From Xenophilus sp003671765 (GTDB lineage: Bacteria; Pseudomonadota; Gammaproteobacteria; Burkholderiales; Burkholderiaceae_C), in NCBI GenBank assembly GCA_051414805.1, contig CP166702.1:806001-870000 (forward strand): a DNA stretch of 64,000 nt. Reading direction: 5' to 3'. Positions 17,800 through 26,403 of the stretch are shown here, piece by piece. The stretch's first letter is position 1, and each line of letters begins with the position of its first letter. The position numbers and the translations under genes are program-made. The notes beneath the pieces are model-generated. The model was not told the DNA's origin, did not search any database, and saw nothing but the letters and a program-made list of their open reading frames with translations.

Positions 17800-18474
17800 T
17801 CATGAGTAGGTGACCCAGTCCTCGTAGGCCGGGCCGTCCAGGTGCGGCAGCGTGTTGTAGGTCACCAGCATGTGCCGCTTGGGCGTGAAGGCGAACTCGG
17901 TCACCGAGGTGTTGCGGATGCGCAGGTTCAGCTCGATCGTGGTCTCGGCGCTGGTGCCCAGCACGTGGCCGACCGCCGTCGAGATCGGCCCGCCGCTGCT
18001 GACCACCAGCACCTTGGCGCCGTGGTGGCGGTCGCGCACGTGGTCCAGGGCCGTGGTCACGCCGGCCAGGAAGTCGATGTAGCTGGGCATGCCGACGGGC
18101 TCGGTGCGGCCCTGCATCCAGGCCGACAGGCCGTCGCGCAGCAAGCGGAAATGCTTGCGGTAGAGCTCGGGCGTGTCGGGCTTCTCGAGCTTGCCGGGGT
18201 GGATGGTCGCGACGATGGCTTCGCTGTCGTACTCGTTCAGGCCGGGCCACGGCAGGACGTCCTGCTCGCCCAATCCCAGCCCTTTCGCGATGCCTTCCCA
18301 GGTCTCGCGGTGGCGGCGCAGCGTGCCGGTGAGCACGGCGTCGAAGCGCATGCCGCGCTCGCGCCAGTACTCGCCCAGCCGAACGGCCTGGCGATGGCCG
18401 AGCTCGCTGAGCTTGTCGTAATCGTCTGCGCCGAAGGAGGCCTGGCCGTGGCGCACGAGGTAGAGCGTTCCCAT
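17800..18474 (-). CDS. Histidine phosphatase-family protein (phosphoglycerate mutase-like)
   Basis: 224 residues starting MGTLYLVRHGQASFG, with the RHG catalytic motif. The second conserved region, VVSSGGPIST, lacks the usual second His of the family (SHGG is replaced by SSGG), so activity may differ or be absent. The substrate is unknown. It is divergent from the autotransporter. Confidence 0.82.
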   Translation of the reverse strand: MGTLYLVRHGQASFGADDYDKLSELGHRQAVRLGEYWRERGMRFDAVLTGTLRRHRETWEGIAKGLGLGEQDVLPWPGLNEYDSEAIVATIHPGKLEKPDTPELYRKHFRLLRDGLSAWMQGRTEPVGMPSYIDFLAGVTTALDHVRDRHHGAKVLVVSSGGPISTAVGHVLGTSAETTIELNLRIRNTSVTEFAFTPKRHMLVTYNTLPHLDGPAYEDWVTYS

Positions 18475-18639
18475 GGTGCCGATTCTCGCGAGCGTGGCGC
18501 CCGGATTTGTCCCGGCGGCGACCGCTGCGCCGCCCTCAGTCGCGCGGGAGACGCGGGCCGGCTCGTCCCGTGATCGTGACTTATTTCCGCGCTTCGGGGC
18601 TTTCTCGGGAGATGGCGTCCAGCCCGATAAACTCCGGAA

Positions 18640-18727
18640 ATTAGTACTTCGGTTTTATTTTGTTGAAGCCGTCGCGCGGGTGCCGACTCCGGCCTGCCGA
18701 CGGTTTCGCCTTTGGAAGGGTCGTCAC
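18640..18727 (+). promoter_or_regulatory. AT-rich promoter region and leader of the autotransporter
   Basis: AAATTAGTACTTCGGTTTTATTTTGTTG (two parts, about 18638-18665) is a sharp A/T-rich patch in otherwise GC-rich DNA, 65-90 bases before the GTG start. GGAAGGG at 18714-18720 is a plausible ribosome site. The open frame extends upstream to 18473 without a stop, but that stretch shows no protein character. Confidence 0.45.
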
Positions 18728-21700
18728 GTGAACAAATCTCATAGGACTCAATGGAATGCGGCGCTCGGGGCGTGGGTGGCCACACCTGAGACCAGCCGGC
18801 GGCGTGGGCGCGCCGGCGGGGCGGCCCTGCCGCTCGCGGCACTGGCGCTGGCGCTGCCGGCGCTCGGTCTGGCGCAGACGACCCTCAACCCGGGCGACAC
18901 GCTCTACGTGACGAACCCGTCGGCGCAGGTCACGGGCGACCTCATCATCAACGGCGGCACGCTGCGCGGCGGCGTCACGCTGCCCAACAACGTCCAGCTC
19001 AACGGCAACTTCGTCATCGACCCGCTCGATCCGAACGGCACGCCGTCCTCGCCCGAATACGGCATGACCTGGGCGGGCAACGTCTCGCTGGCCAACACGC
19101 CGACGATCAGCTTCCAGATGCCGCCGAGCTCGGTCACCTACCTGCTGAGAATCTCGGGCGCCGTCTCGGGCAATTCGGGTCTGACCATCGAATCGAACGA
19201 GCCCGCGCCGGAGTGGGGCGACGTCGACTTCGTCGGTACGGCGTCCAACACCTACACCGGCCTCACCACGGTGCGCGGAAACGCGGTGCTGGCGCTGCGC
19301 CGCACCGGCGGCGCCACCTCCATCGCCGGTGACCTGCTGGTCGAGGGCACGGCGACGGTCGGGGTGGAGCAGAGCGAGCAGATCGCCGACACGTCCACTG
19401 TCACCGTCAACAGCGCGGGCGGCATCAAGCAGGGCTTCGCCGCGCCGCTGCCGGGGCTGCTGTTCTATGCGCCGGGCCTCACCGAGACGATCGGCACGCT
19501 CAACGGCAACGGCACCATCGGCCTGGGCTCGAGCACCCTGGCGGTGGGCGCCGGCGACTTCGGCGGCGTGATCTCCGACCCGTCGGTGACGCACCCCACC
19601 ACCGGCATCGCCTCGGGCAGCGGCGGCAAGCTCGTGAAGTACGGTCCCGGCACGCTCACGCTCGGCGGTGCCAACACCTACTCGGGCGGCACCACGCTCA
19701 ACGCCGGCACGCTGATGGCCAACAACGACAGCGCGCTGGGCACCGGCGCGCTGACGGTAAACGGGGGAACGCTCGGGACCGGGCTTGCGGCGACCACGCT
19801 CGCCAACGCCGTGGTGGCGAACGGCAGCTTCGACCTGCTCACGACCGCGCCGGGCAGCGCCAGTCTCACGCTCAACGGCAACGTGGCACTGAACGGGCCG
19901 GTGCGCATCAACGGCGCGTCCTTGGGCCAGAGCACCTTCGGTTTCGGCGGCGCGATCAGCGGCGGGCAGGGCCTCACCTTCGATGCCACCGGCGGCGGCG
20001 CCAACACCTTCAACCTCTTCGGCAGCGCGAGCAACAGCTACGCCGGCCCGACGACGGTGCAAGGCCGTGCGACCCTGATGCTGTCCAAGAGCGGCGGCGC
20101 CACGGCCATCCCCGGCGACCTGACCGTCAGCGGCACGGCGTCGACCCTGGTCGCGGGCAGCGAGCAGATCGCCGACGGCGCCACGGTCACCGTCAACAGC
20201 ACCGGCCAGGCGGCGCCGCTCGCCGGGACGGTGGTGCCCGTCGAAGGCTTCGCGCTGTACAGCAGCGCGGCACCCGTCACCGAAACCATCGGCGCGCTGC
20301 AGGGCAGCGGCTCCGTCGGGCTGGGTGCAGGCACGCTGCGTGTCGGCGCCGGCGATTTCACCGGATCGATCTCCGACGGCGCCTCGGCCGCTGCGCTGAG
20401 CGGCGCGAACCTCGTCGGCGGCAAGCTCGAGAAATACGGCCCCGGCACCCTGAAGCTCAGCGGCGCCAACCGCTACACCGGTGCCACCACCGTCAGCGGC
20501 GGCACGCTGCAGGCCGGCGCCGCCAACACCTTCGCGCCCGCGAGCGCCTATGCCGTCGCGAGCGGCGCCACGCTCGACCTGGCAGGCCACAGCCAGACCA
20601 TCGCCTCGATGGCCAACAGCGGCACCGTGTCGCTGCTGGGCAGCGCGCCGGGCACCACGCTCACCGTCAACGGCCCGTGGGTCGGCAACGGCGGCCTGCT
20701 GTCGCTGGGCACGGCCCTGGGCGACAGCGCGAGCGTGAGCGACCGGCTCGTCCTCAACGGCCCGAGCGCCGTCGCCAGCGGCACCACCAACGTCCAGGTC
20801 ACCAACCTGGGCGGGCTGGGCGCGCTGACCACCGGCAACGGCATCGAGGTCATCAGCGCCACCAACGGCGCCACCACCACCGCGCAGACCACCAAGAGCG
20901 CGTTCAGCCTCGTGGGCGGCCACGTGGACGCCGGCGCCTTCGAATACCGTCTGCATGCGGCCGATGCCAGTGGCGCGGGAGAAAACTGGTACCTGCGTTC
21001 CAGCACCACCGCGACGCCGCCCGTCGACGGCGGCGGCACGCCTTCCACGCCCGCCGTGACCGTGCCGACCTACCGCGCCGAGGTGCCGCTGTACGCCGCC
21101 CTGCCCGAGCAGTTCCGCCAGGCCAACTGGGCCATGCTGGGCAACATGCACCAGCGCATCGGCGACGAGAGCGGCGGCGTCGTGGGCGCCGCAGGCCCCA
21201 ACAAGGGCAACGAGCGCCAGGCCTGGGGCCGCGTGATCAGCATGGACCGCGACATCCAGCAATCCGGCACCGTCTCGCCGACGAGCAAGGGCCGCCTCAC
21301 CGGCTTCCAGGCCGGCACCGACCTGTGGGCCAACGCCAACTGGCGCACGGGCGTCTACGTCGGCCAGCTCGAGGGCGACATGAGCGTCACCGGCTTCGCC
21401 CGCGGGGTGGTGAGCTACGCCGCCGGCTCCAACGACCTGCGCAGCCAGTACCTGGGTGCCTACGCCACCTGGAAGAACGACTCGGGCCTGTATGTCGACG
21501 GCGTGCTGCAGGCCGGGCGCCACCGCTACACCACCAGCCCCACGCTGGCCTTCTCCGGCAGCGGCAAGGGCGACAGCCTGCTGGCCTCCATCGAGGTGGG
21601 CCAGGCCTTCGCCATCGCCCCGAACTGGACCATCGAGCCCCAGCTGCAACTGGTACACCAGCGCCTGAGCCTGGACGACACCTCCATCACCGGCGCCTGG

Positions 21701-22039
21701 GTGCACCAGAACACCGACGGTGGGTGGATGGCCCGTGCCGGCGTGCGCATCAAGGGCGAGTTCCAGACCGGCATGGGCACCCTGCAGCCCTATGCACGGG
21801 TGAACGTCTACAAGCGCAGCAGCGGCACGGACACCACGAGCTTCATCGGCCCGGCGGCCAGCACGCCGATCCTGACGAGGACGGGCGGCACGAGCAGCGA
21901 GGTGGCGCTGGGCGCGACCTGGCAGCTGAGCCAGAGCACGAGCCTGTACGGCGAGCTGGGCAAGCTGTGGGCCTCGGGCGGCGATGCGCGCACCAAGAGT
22001 GGCGTGAACGGCAGCCTGGGCGTGAAGGTGCGCTGGTAA
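18728..22039 (+). CDS. Type V autotransporter with extended signal peptide and passenger beta-strand repeats
   Basis: 1103 residues. The GTG start gives VNKSHRTQWNAALGAWVATPE, the extended signal peptide region of large autotransporters, then a Sec signal ending ALGLAQ. The passenger (about residues 50-770) is Gly/Asn/Thr-rich and contains autotransporter-associated strand repeats such as KYGPGTLTLGGANTYSGGTT and KYGPGTLKLSGANRYTGATT. The two halves of the passenger (about 167-327 and 432-594) are similar, an internal duplication. The C-terminal barrel runs from about 782 to the end, GVKVRW. It likely acts as a surface adhesin or biofilm factor. A palindromic repeat follows the stop. Confidence 0.88.
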   Translation: MNKSHRTQWNAALGAWVATPETSRRRGRAGGAALPLAALALALPALGLAQTTLNPGDTLYVTNPSAQVTGDLIINGGTLRGGVTLPNNVQLNGNFVIDPLDPNGTPSSPEYGMTWAGNVSLANTPTISFQMPPSSVTYLLRISGAVSGNSGLTIESNEPAPEWGDVDFVGTASNTYTGLTTVRGNAVLALRRTGGATSIAGDLLVEGTATVGVEQSEQIADTSTVTVNSAGGIKQGFAAPLPGLLFYAPGLTETIGTLNGNGTIGLGSSTLAVGAGDFGGVISDPSVTHPTTGIASGSGGKLVKYGPGTLTLGGANTYSGGTTLNAGTLMANNDSALGTGALTVNGGTLGTGLAATTLANAVVANGSFDLLTTAPGSASLTLNGNVALNGPVRINGASLGQSTFGFGGAISGGQGLTFDATGGGANTFNLFGSASNSYAGPTTVQGRATLMLSKSGGATAIPGDLTVSGTASTLVAGSEQIADGATVTVNSTGQAAPLAGTVVPVEGFALYSSAAPVTETIGALQGSGSVGLGAGTLRVGAGDFTGSISDGASAAALSGANLVGGKLEKYGPGTLKLSGANRYTGATTVSGGTLQAGAANTFAPASAYAVASGATLDLAGHSQTIASMANSGTVSLLGSAPGTTLTVNGPWVGNGGLLSLGTALGDSASVSDRLVLNGPSAVASGTTNVQVTNLGGLGALTTGNGIEVISATNGATTTAQTTKSAFSLVGGHVDAGAFEYRLHAADASGAGENWYLRSSTTATPPVDGGGTPSTPAVTVPTYRAEVPLYAALPEQFRQANWAMLGNMHQRIGDESGGVVGAAGPNKGNERQAWGRVISMDRDIQQSGTVSPTSKGRLTGFQAGTDLWANANWRTGVYVGQLEGDMSVTGFARGVVSYAAGSNDLRSQYLGAYATWKNDSGLYVDGVLQAGRHRYTTSPTLAFSGSGKGDSLLASIEVGQAFAIAPNWTIEPQLQLVHQRLSLDDTSITGAWVHQNTDGGWMARAGVRIKGEFQTGMGTLQPYARVNVYKRSSGTDTTSFIGPAASTPILTRTGGTSSEVALGATWQLSQSTSLYGELGKLWASGGDARTKSGVNGSLGVKVRW

Positions 22040-22042
22040 GAA

Positions 22043-22093
22043 GTGGCTGCGGCGCCCGCGGAATGGGCGCCGCCAGCTACGAATTCCATAGCG
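22043..22093 (-). repeat. Dispersed palindromic repeat family A, inverted copy after the autotransporter
   Basis: On the minus strand: GCTATGG-(3)-TTCGTAGCTG, arms GGCGCCC/GGGCGCC, then GCAGCC. Same order as the other family A copies. As a strong hairpin just after the stop at 22039 it may terminate the autotransporter transcript. Confidence 0.65.
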
Positions 22094-22246
22094 TACCCAC
22101 CTTTCGACGCTTTTCTGCGCCGGCGCAAGATTCGTGAAGTAATTCACTGAATTTCTTCGCGGCTCTTGCGCCGGCGGCCCGCTGCAATCGCTTTCCTGGC
22201 GCAAGCGTCGGCGAGGCGCCGTGGCCGGCCCTTAGACTCGGCCGCC

Positions 22247-24118
22247 ATGTTCTCCCGCAGCCGTGCACGACCGGCGGCTGGCGCGACCCCCGCTCCCCCG
22301 GCGCAGGCCGAGCGCGTCGAGCGGTGGATGCGGCGGCGGCTCCTGTCCTTCGCCCGAAAGACCTTCGTTCCCCACACCCTGTCGGCCCTGCTGGTCGCCG
22401 CGGTGTACTGGTCGCTGACCCACCGCCGGGCCGTCTTCCTGTGGCTCGGGCTGGCCGCCGTGGCCCTGGTGGCCCGGCTTGCCGTCGCGCTGGCGAACGA
22501 GCGGCGCTTTCCCGCGGCCGACCATCCCGACGGACCGCCCGGCGGCGAAGGGCCCTACCTGGGACCGCTGCTCGCCCTCTCGGCCGTATGGGGGCTCGCC
22601 CCCTTCCTGTTGCTGCCGGCGGGCGCACTGAACGTCGAACTGGCGGCGCTGCTGGGGGTGGCGTTGTGCGCCATGCTCATGGGGTCGGTGCCGGCGGTGG
22701 CGCTGTGGCGCCCCGCGATCGCGGCCTGGCTGGTGCCGCTCACCACCGGCATGGCCGTGTACGGGGCCGTGCACGGCGGGCCGGCCGGCTGGTTCCTGTG
22801 CCTGGGCATCCTGCTGTTCTCGACCTGGATCGCACGGCTGGCGCTGGCCCAGCGGCACATGATCGCCCACAGCGTGACCATGCAGTTCCAGATGGAAGCG
22901 CTGAGCGAGCAACTCGCCGCGCAGAAGGGCGACCTGGAGCGGCTCAACGAGGAGCGCACCCGCTTCTTCGCGTCGGCCAGCCACGACCTGCGCCAGCCGG
23001 TGCACGCGCTGGCGCTGCTGTCGGACGCGATGCGCCGCGAACTGGCCGAGCACCCGGCTCGGGCGATGGCCGAACAGGTGGGCGCCGCCACGGCGTCGGT
23101 GGGCCACCTGCTCGACGCCATGCTCGACATCTCGCGCATCGATGCCGGCACCGTGCAGGCCGTGCCCAAGCCGGTGGCGCTGGTGGATGTCTTCGCGCAC
23201 TTGTCGCAGGTCCAGGGGCCGCGCGTGGAGGCGGCGGGCCTGAGCCTGCGCGTGCAGGCCAGCGGCCACACGCTCGACACCGACGCGGCGCTGCTGCTGC
23301 GCATCCTGTCCAACCTGGTGGACAACGCCATCAAGCACGCGCCGCGGGCGCTGGGCGGTCATCGCATCCTGGTCACGGCGCGGCGCCGCGGCGCCGGCCT
23401 TCGCATCGCCGTGCGCGACGAGGGGCCGGGCGTGGCGGCGGAACACCTGCCCCGCCTGTACGAGGAGTTCTACCAGGTGGGCAACCCGGAGCGCGACGCC
23501 GCGCGCGGGCTGGGCATCGGCCTGGCCATCGTGCGCCGCCTGGCGGCGCTGCTGGGCGGGCGCACGGGCGTGCATTCGGTGCCGGGGCGGGGCAGTGCGT
23601 TCTGGATCGACCTGCCGCTGGCGACGGGGCAGGGGCCGGTCTCGGGCTTCGGCGACAGCACGCTGGCGCCGATGGTGGCCGAACCCAGCACGCCCATGCA
23701 CCTGGAGCCCGTGCATTCGCACACGCACAGCCTGGAGGCGCGGCGGCCGAGCGTCCTGCTGCTGGACGACGAGCATGCGGTGGGCGATGCCATGCGCCTG
23801 TGGCTGCAGCCCTACTGCACCGCGGTGCACGCCACGCGCACCCTGGCCGAGGCGCAGGGCGTGGTGGCGCGCGAGGGCGCGGCGCTGGATGTGATGCTGG
23901 TGGACTTCCGCCTCACGGGCTCGGTCAACGGCATCGAGGCCGTGCAGCGCCTGCGCCGCGCAGCGGGGCGCCAGCTGCCGGCCATCCTGATCACCGGCGA
24001 CACCGAGCCGGCACGTGTGCGCGCCGCCTACGAGAGCGGCCTGACCGTCGTGTTCAAGCCGGTGCAGCCGCAGCTGCTGGCGCAGATGCTGCAGGCGGCC
24101 GCCGCAACACCTGGCTGA
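22247..24118 (+). CDS. Membrane hybrid histidine kinase with C-terminal receiver
   Basis: 623 residues. The N-terminal ~190 residues hold about five to six hydrophobic helices without a periplasmic domain. A short coiled coil (EQLAAQKGDLERLNEERTR) leads to the H-box FFASASHDLRQPVHALALL. The HATPase has NLVDNAIKHAP, DEGPGVA and GLGIGLAIVRRL. The receiver has LLLDDEHAVGD, LVDFRLTG and FKPVQPQ. Start 22247 was chosen over an upstream in-frame start at 22166 that encodes only basic residues. No separate response regulator is adjacent. Its 3' end overlaps the convergent PLP-enzyme gene by 65 bases. Confidence 0.85.
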   Translation: MFSRSRARPAAGATPAPPAQAERVERWMRRRLLSFARKTFVPHTLSALLVAAVYWSLTHRRAVFLWLGLAAVALVARLAVALANERRFPAADHPDGPPGGEGPYLGPLLALSAVWGLAPFLLLPAGALNVELAALLGVALCAMLMGSVPAVALWRPAIAAWLVPLTTGMAVYGAVHGGPAGWFLCLGILLFSTWIARLALAQRHMIAHSVTMQFQMEALSEQLAAQKGDLERLNEERTRFFASASHDLRQPVHALALLSDAMRRELAEHPARAMAEQVGAATASVGHLLDAMLDISRIDAGTVQAVPKPVALVDVFAHLSQVQGPRVEAAGLSLRVQASGHTLDTDAALLLRILSNLVDNAIKHAPRALGGHRILVTARRRGAGLRIAVRDEGPGVAAEHLPRLYEEFYQVGNPERDAARGLGIGLAIVRRLAALLGGRTGVHSVPGRGSAFWIDLPLATGQGPVSGFGDSTLAPMVAEPSTPMHLEPVHSHTHSLEARRPSVLLLDDEHAVGDAMRLWLQPYCTAVHATRTLAEAQGVVAREGAALDVMLVDFRLTGSVNGIEAVQRLRRAAGRQLPAILITGDTEPARVRAAYESGLTVVFKPVQPQLLAQMLQAAAATPG

Positions 24119-25058
24119 AGACGTCGGCATCGACATTGCCGCCCGTGAGCGCGACGCCGATCCGGCGACCGGCCCAGCGCCCGCGCTGCTGCCAGGCCGC
24201 GGCCAGCGCCGCGGCGCCGGCGCCCTCGGCCACGTTGTGGGTGGCGCCGTAGAGCAGGCGCATCGCGCACGCCACCTCGTCGTCGGTCACGGCCACCACG
24301 TCCTCGGCCTCGCGGCGGATCAGTTCCAGCGACTCGGGCACCGGCGTGCGGCAGGCCATGCCGTCGGCCAGCTGCGTGCTGACGGGCGCATCCAGCGGCC
24401 GGCCGGCCCGAAAGGAGTCGAGGTACGCCGTGGCGTGTGCGGACACCACGCCGACCAGCTTCGTCTTCACGCCCACGTGCGCCCGCGCCGCGGCCGCGCC
24501 GGCGAAGCCCGAGCCCAGGCCGATGGGCACGAACAGCACCTCCGGCGGCGCGTCCTTCAGCGCCTCGAAGAACTCGACATACGCCGTTGCCACGCCGCGC
24601 ACCAGGTCGCGGTGGAAGGAGGGCACCCGGTGCAGGTCCTGCGTCACCGCCAGCGCCGCCGCGTGGTCGGCCGCGGCCTGGAAGTCGTCGCCGTGTTCGA
24701 CCAGGGTCACGCCCAGCGCGCGCATGGCTGCGTTCTTCTCGAGCGAGTTGCCGTGCGGCACCACGATGGTCGCCGCGAGGCCGTGGCGACGCACCGCGAA
24801 ACCCACCGACTGGCCGTGGTTGCCGCGCGTGGCGCTGATCACGTGGCGCACCTGCGGCTGAAGCCGCGCCAGGGCCTCGAAGTAGGTCAGGCCGCCGCGG
24901 ATCTTGAAGGCGCCCGCGGGTGTGTGGTTCTCGTGCTTGACCCACACCTCGGTGCCCAGCGCCTCGGCCAGCAGCGGCCAGGCGTACTGCGGCGTGGGCG
25001 GCATCGCGGCGTAGACGGTGCGTTGCGCGTCGGCGATCTCTTCGCGGGTGAACTGCAT
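24054..25058 (-). CDS. Threonine dehydratase-like PLP fold-type II enzyme
   Basis: 334 residues. The PLP lysine motif is PAGAFKIRGG, the substrate loop SATRGNHGQS, and the phosphate-binding glycines GLGSGFAGAA; the late motif is ALTGGNVD. There is no C-terminal ACT domain, as in catabolic threonine/serine deaminases. It deaminates threonine, serine or a related hydroxy amino acid. The ATG at 25058 has GAGGGAC upstream; an alternative ATG at 25073 overlaps the lysE stop as ATGA. It is the last gene of the phzF-VOC-lysE run. The C-terminal Pro/Ala tail overlaps the kinase gene. Confidence 0.82.
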   Translation of the reverse strand: MQFTREEIADAQRTVYAAMPPTPQYAWPLLAEALGTEVWVKHENHTPAGAFKIRGGLTYFEALARLQPQVRHVISATRGNHGQSVGFAVRRHGLAATIVVPHGNSLEKNAAMRALGVTLVEHGDDFQAAADHAAALAVTQDLHRVPSFHRDLVRGVATAYVEFFEALKDAPPEVLFVPIGLGSGFAGAAAARAHVGVKTKLVGVVSAHATAYLDSFRAGRPLDAPVSTQLADGMACRTPVPESLELIRREAEDVVAVTDDEVACAMRLLYGATHNVAEGAGAAALAAAWQQRGRWAGRRIGVALTGGNVDADVFSQVLRRPPAASAPAAAAAPA

Positions 25059-25069
25059 CGGTGCGTCCC

Positions 25070-25702
25070 TCATTTGCGATCCGGCATGGCGATGCGCACC
25101 GCCAGCAGGGCCAGCACGCTGCCCATCACCCAGCGATGCGCGCGCAGCCAGGCCTCGCTGCGCGACAGCAAGGCGGTGATGCCCGCCGCGCCCATCACCA
25201 GCGCGCAGTTCACCGCGCCGCTGATGCCGATCTGCACCACGCCCAGCTGCAGGCTCTGCAGCAGCACCGAGCCCTTCTCGGGATGCAGGAACTGCGGGAA
25301 GAAGGACAGGTAGAACATTGCGACCTTCGGGTTCAGCACGTTGGTGACGAAGCCCATGCTGAACAGCTTGCCGGGCGGGTCGTGCGGCAGGTCGCGCGCC
25401 TGGAACGGCGCGGTGCCGCCGGGGCGCACCGCCTGCCACGCGAGCCACATCAGGTAGGCCGCGCCGGCCAGCCGGATCGCGTCGAAGGCGAGGGGCACGG
25501 CCGCCAGCAGGGCGGTGAGGCCCAGCGCCGCTGCCAGCAGGTGCACCACGAAGCCCAGCAGCACGCCGCCCAGCGAGATCAGCCCGGCCGCGCGCCCCTG
25601 GCACAGCGCGCGCGAGACGCAATAGATCATGTTCGGCCCCGGCGTGAGCACCAGCACCAGCGCGGCGAGGGAGAAGAAGAGGAGGTCGTGCACGTTCAGC
25701 AT
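25070..25702 (-). CDS. LysE-family amino acid exporter (1)
   Basis: 210 residues with six hydrophobic helices. The N-terminal LVLTPGPNMIYCVSRAL and the middle GFVTNVLNPKVAMFYLSFFPQF are the RhtB/LysE signatures. The family exports amino acids and analogues. The ATG overlaps the VOC-protein stop by one base (TGATG). Coupling to a dehydratase suggests export of a hydroxy-amino acid or its product. Confidence 0.88.
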   Translation of the reverse strand: MLNVHDLLFFSLAALVLVLTPGPNMIYCVSRALCQGRAAGLISLGGVLLGFVVHLLAAALGLTALLAAVPLAFDAIRLAGAAYLMWLAWQAVRPGGTAPFQARDLPHDPPGKLFSMGFVTNVLNPKVAMFYLSFFPQFLHPEKGSVLLQSLQLGVVQIGISGAVNCALVMGAAGITALLSRSEAWLRAHRWVMGSVLALLAVRIAMPDRK

Positions 25703-26403
25703 CAGAGTCCTTTGGATTCGAGGGTGACGGGGCCCTTGGGCGTCATGAATTGCGCCATGAAATTGGGCGCACCGGCTCTCACCGTCATCAGGTCCTTCGC
25801 GCCGACCGTTGCCAGCGCAGCCTGCAGCACCTCCGGCCGCGGGTGCGTGGCCTCCAGCGCCAGCAGGCCGAGGCCCGAAGGCGCGAAGCCATCGGCCGGA
25901 TGCGCGCTGCCCCACTGGATCAGCGTCGGCAGAGCCCCGTAGAAGAGGCGCTGGCCGTCGTCGCGCACGGTGATCTGCCAGTCCAGGCGGCCCTGCGGTG
26001 TGTCGCGCGAGGCGGCCAGCACGTGGCCGCGGTCGATGTGCGTCGGCTCCGCCGCGAGCGCGTGCACGGCGGCCCGCGCATCGGGCACGCGCGCGACCCA
26101 ATGCACGAGGCGCGGTCCCTCCTTGGCCAGCGCGGCCCGCAGCACCGGGTCGTCGAGGTCGAACCAGCGCCGCTGGTGGCGGGCACGCGCGGGCACGGCC
26201 GCGGGGTCGATGGCGATGATCTCGAAGTAGCAGCGCGGAAAGCGCTCGCCGCCCAGCCCCAGCAGGCGGTTGTGCGTGCCCATGAGCGGGTGCTGGCCGC
26301 CCGGTCCGGGCACGACGCCCAGCGTGGCTTCGCACCAGGCCACGCCCTCGTCGAGCGTGGCGGCGGCCACGACGAGGTGATCGATCTGCGTGGCGGGCGT
26401 CAC
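25702..26403 (-). CDS. VOC/glyoxalase-like protein
   Basis: 233 residues. QIDHLVVAAATLDEGVAWCEATLG is the start of a glyoxalase_3-like VOC domain, and a second half from about residue 110 follows. Substrate and activity are unknown; no clear catalytic metal set can be assigned. The GTG start at 26403 overlaps the PhzF stop (GTGA), implying translational coupling. Confidence 0.75.
   Translation of the reverse strand: MTPATQIDHLVVAAATLDEGVAWCEATLGVVPGPGGQHPLMGTHNRLLGLGGERFPRCYFEIIAIDPAAVPARARHQRRWFDLDDPVLRAALAKEGPRLVHWVARVPDARAAVHALAAEPTHIDRGHVLAASRDTPQGRLDWQITVRDDGQRLFYGALPTLIQWGSAHPADGFAPSGLGLLALEATHPRPEVLQAALATVGAKDLMTVRAGAPNFMAQFMTPKGPVTLESKGL

Noticed and set aside
18473..18727. 85-codon N-terminal extension of the autotransporter
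   Set aside because: No stop occurs but there is no protein character, whereas the GTG at 18728 gives a textbook extended signal peptide with GGAAGGG upstream.
18641..22204. 1187-residue open frame antisense to the autotransporter
   Set aside because: Composition is an Arg/Ala/Gly/His shadow of GC-rich third positions, with no domain, no RBS at a sensible start and full overlap with a recognised autotransporter.
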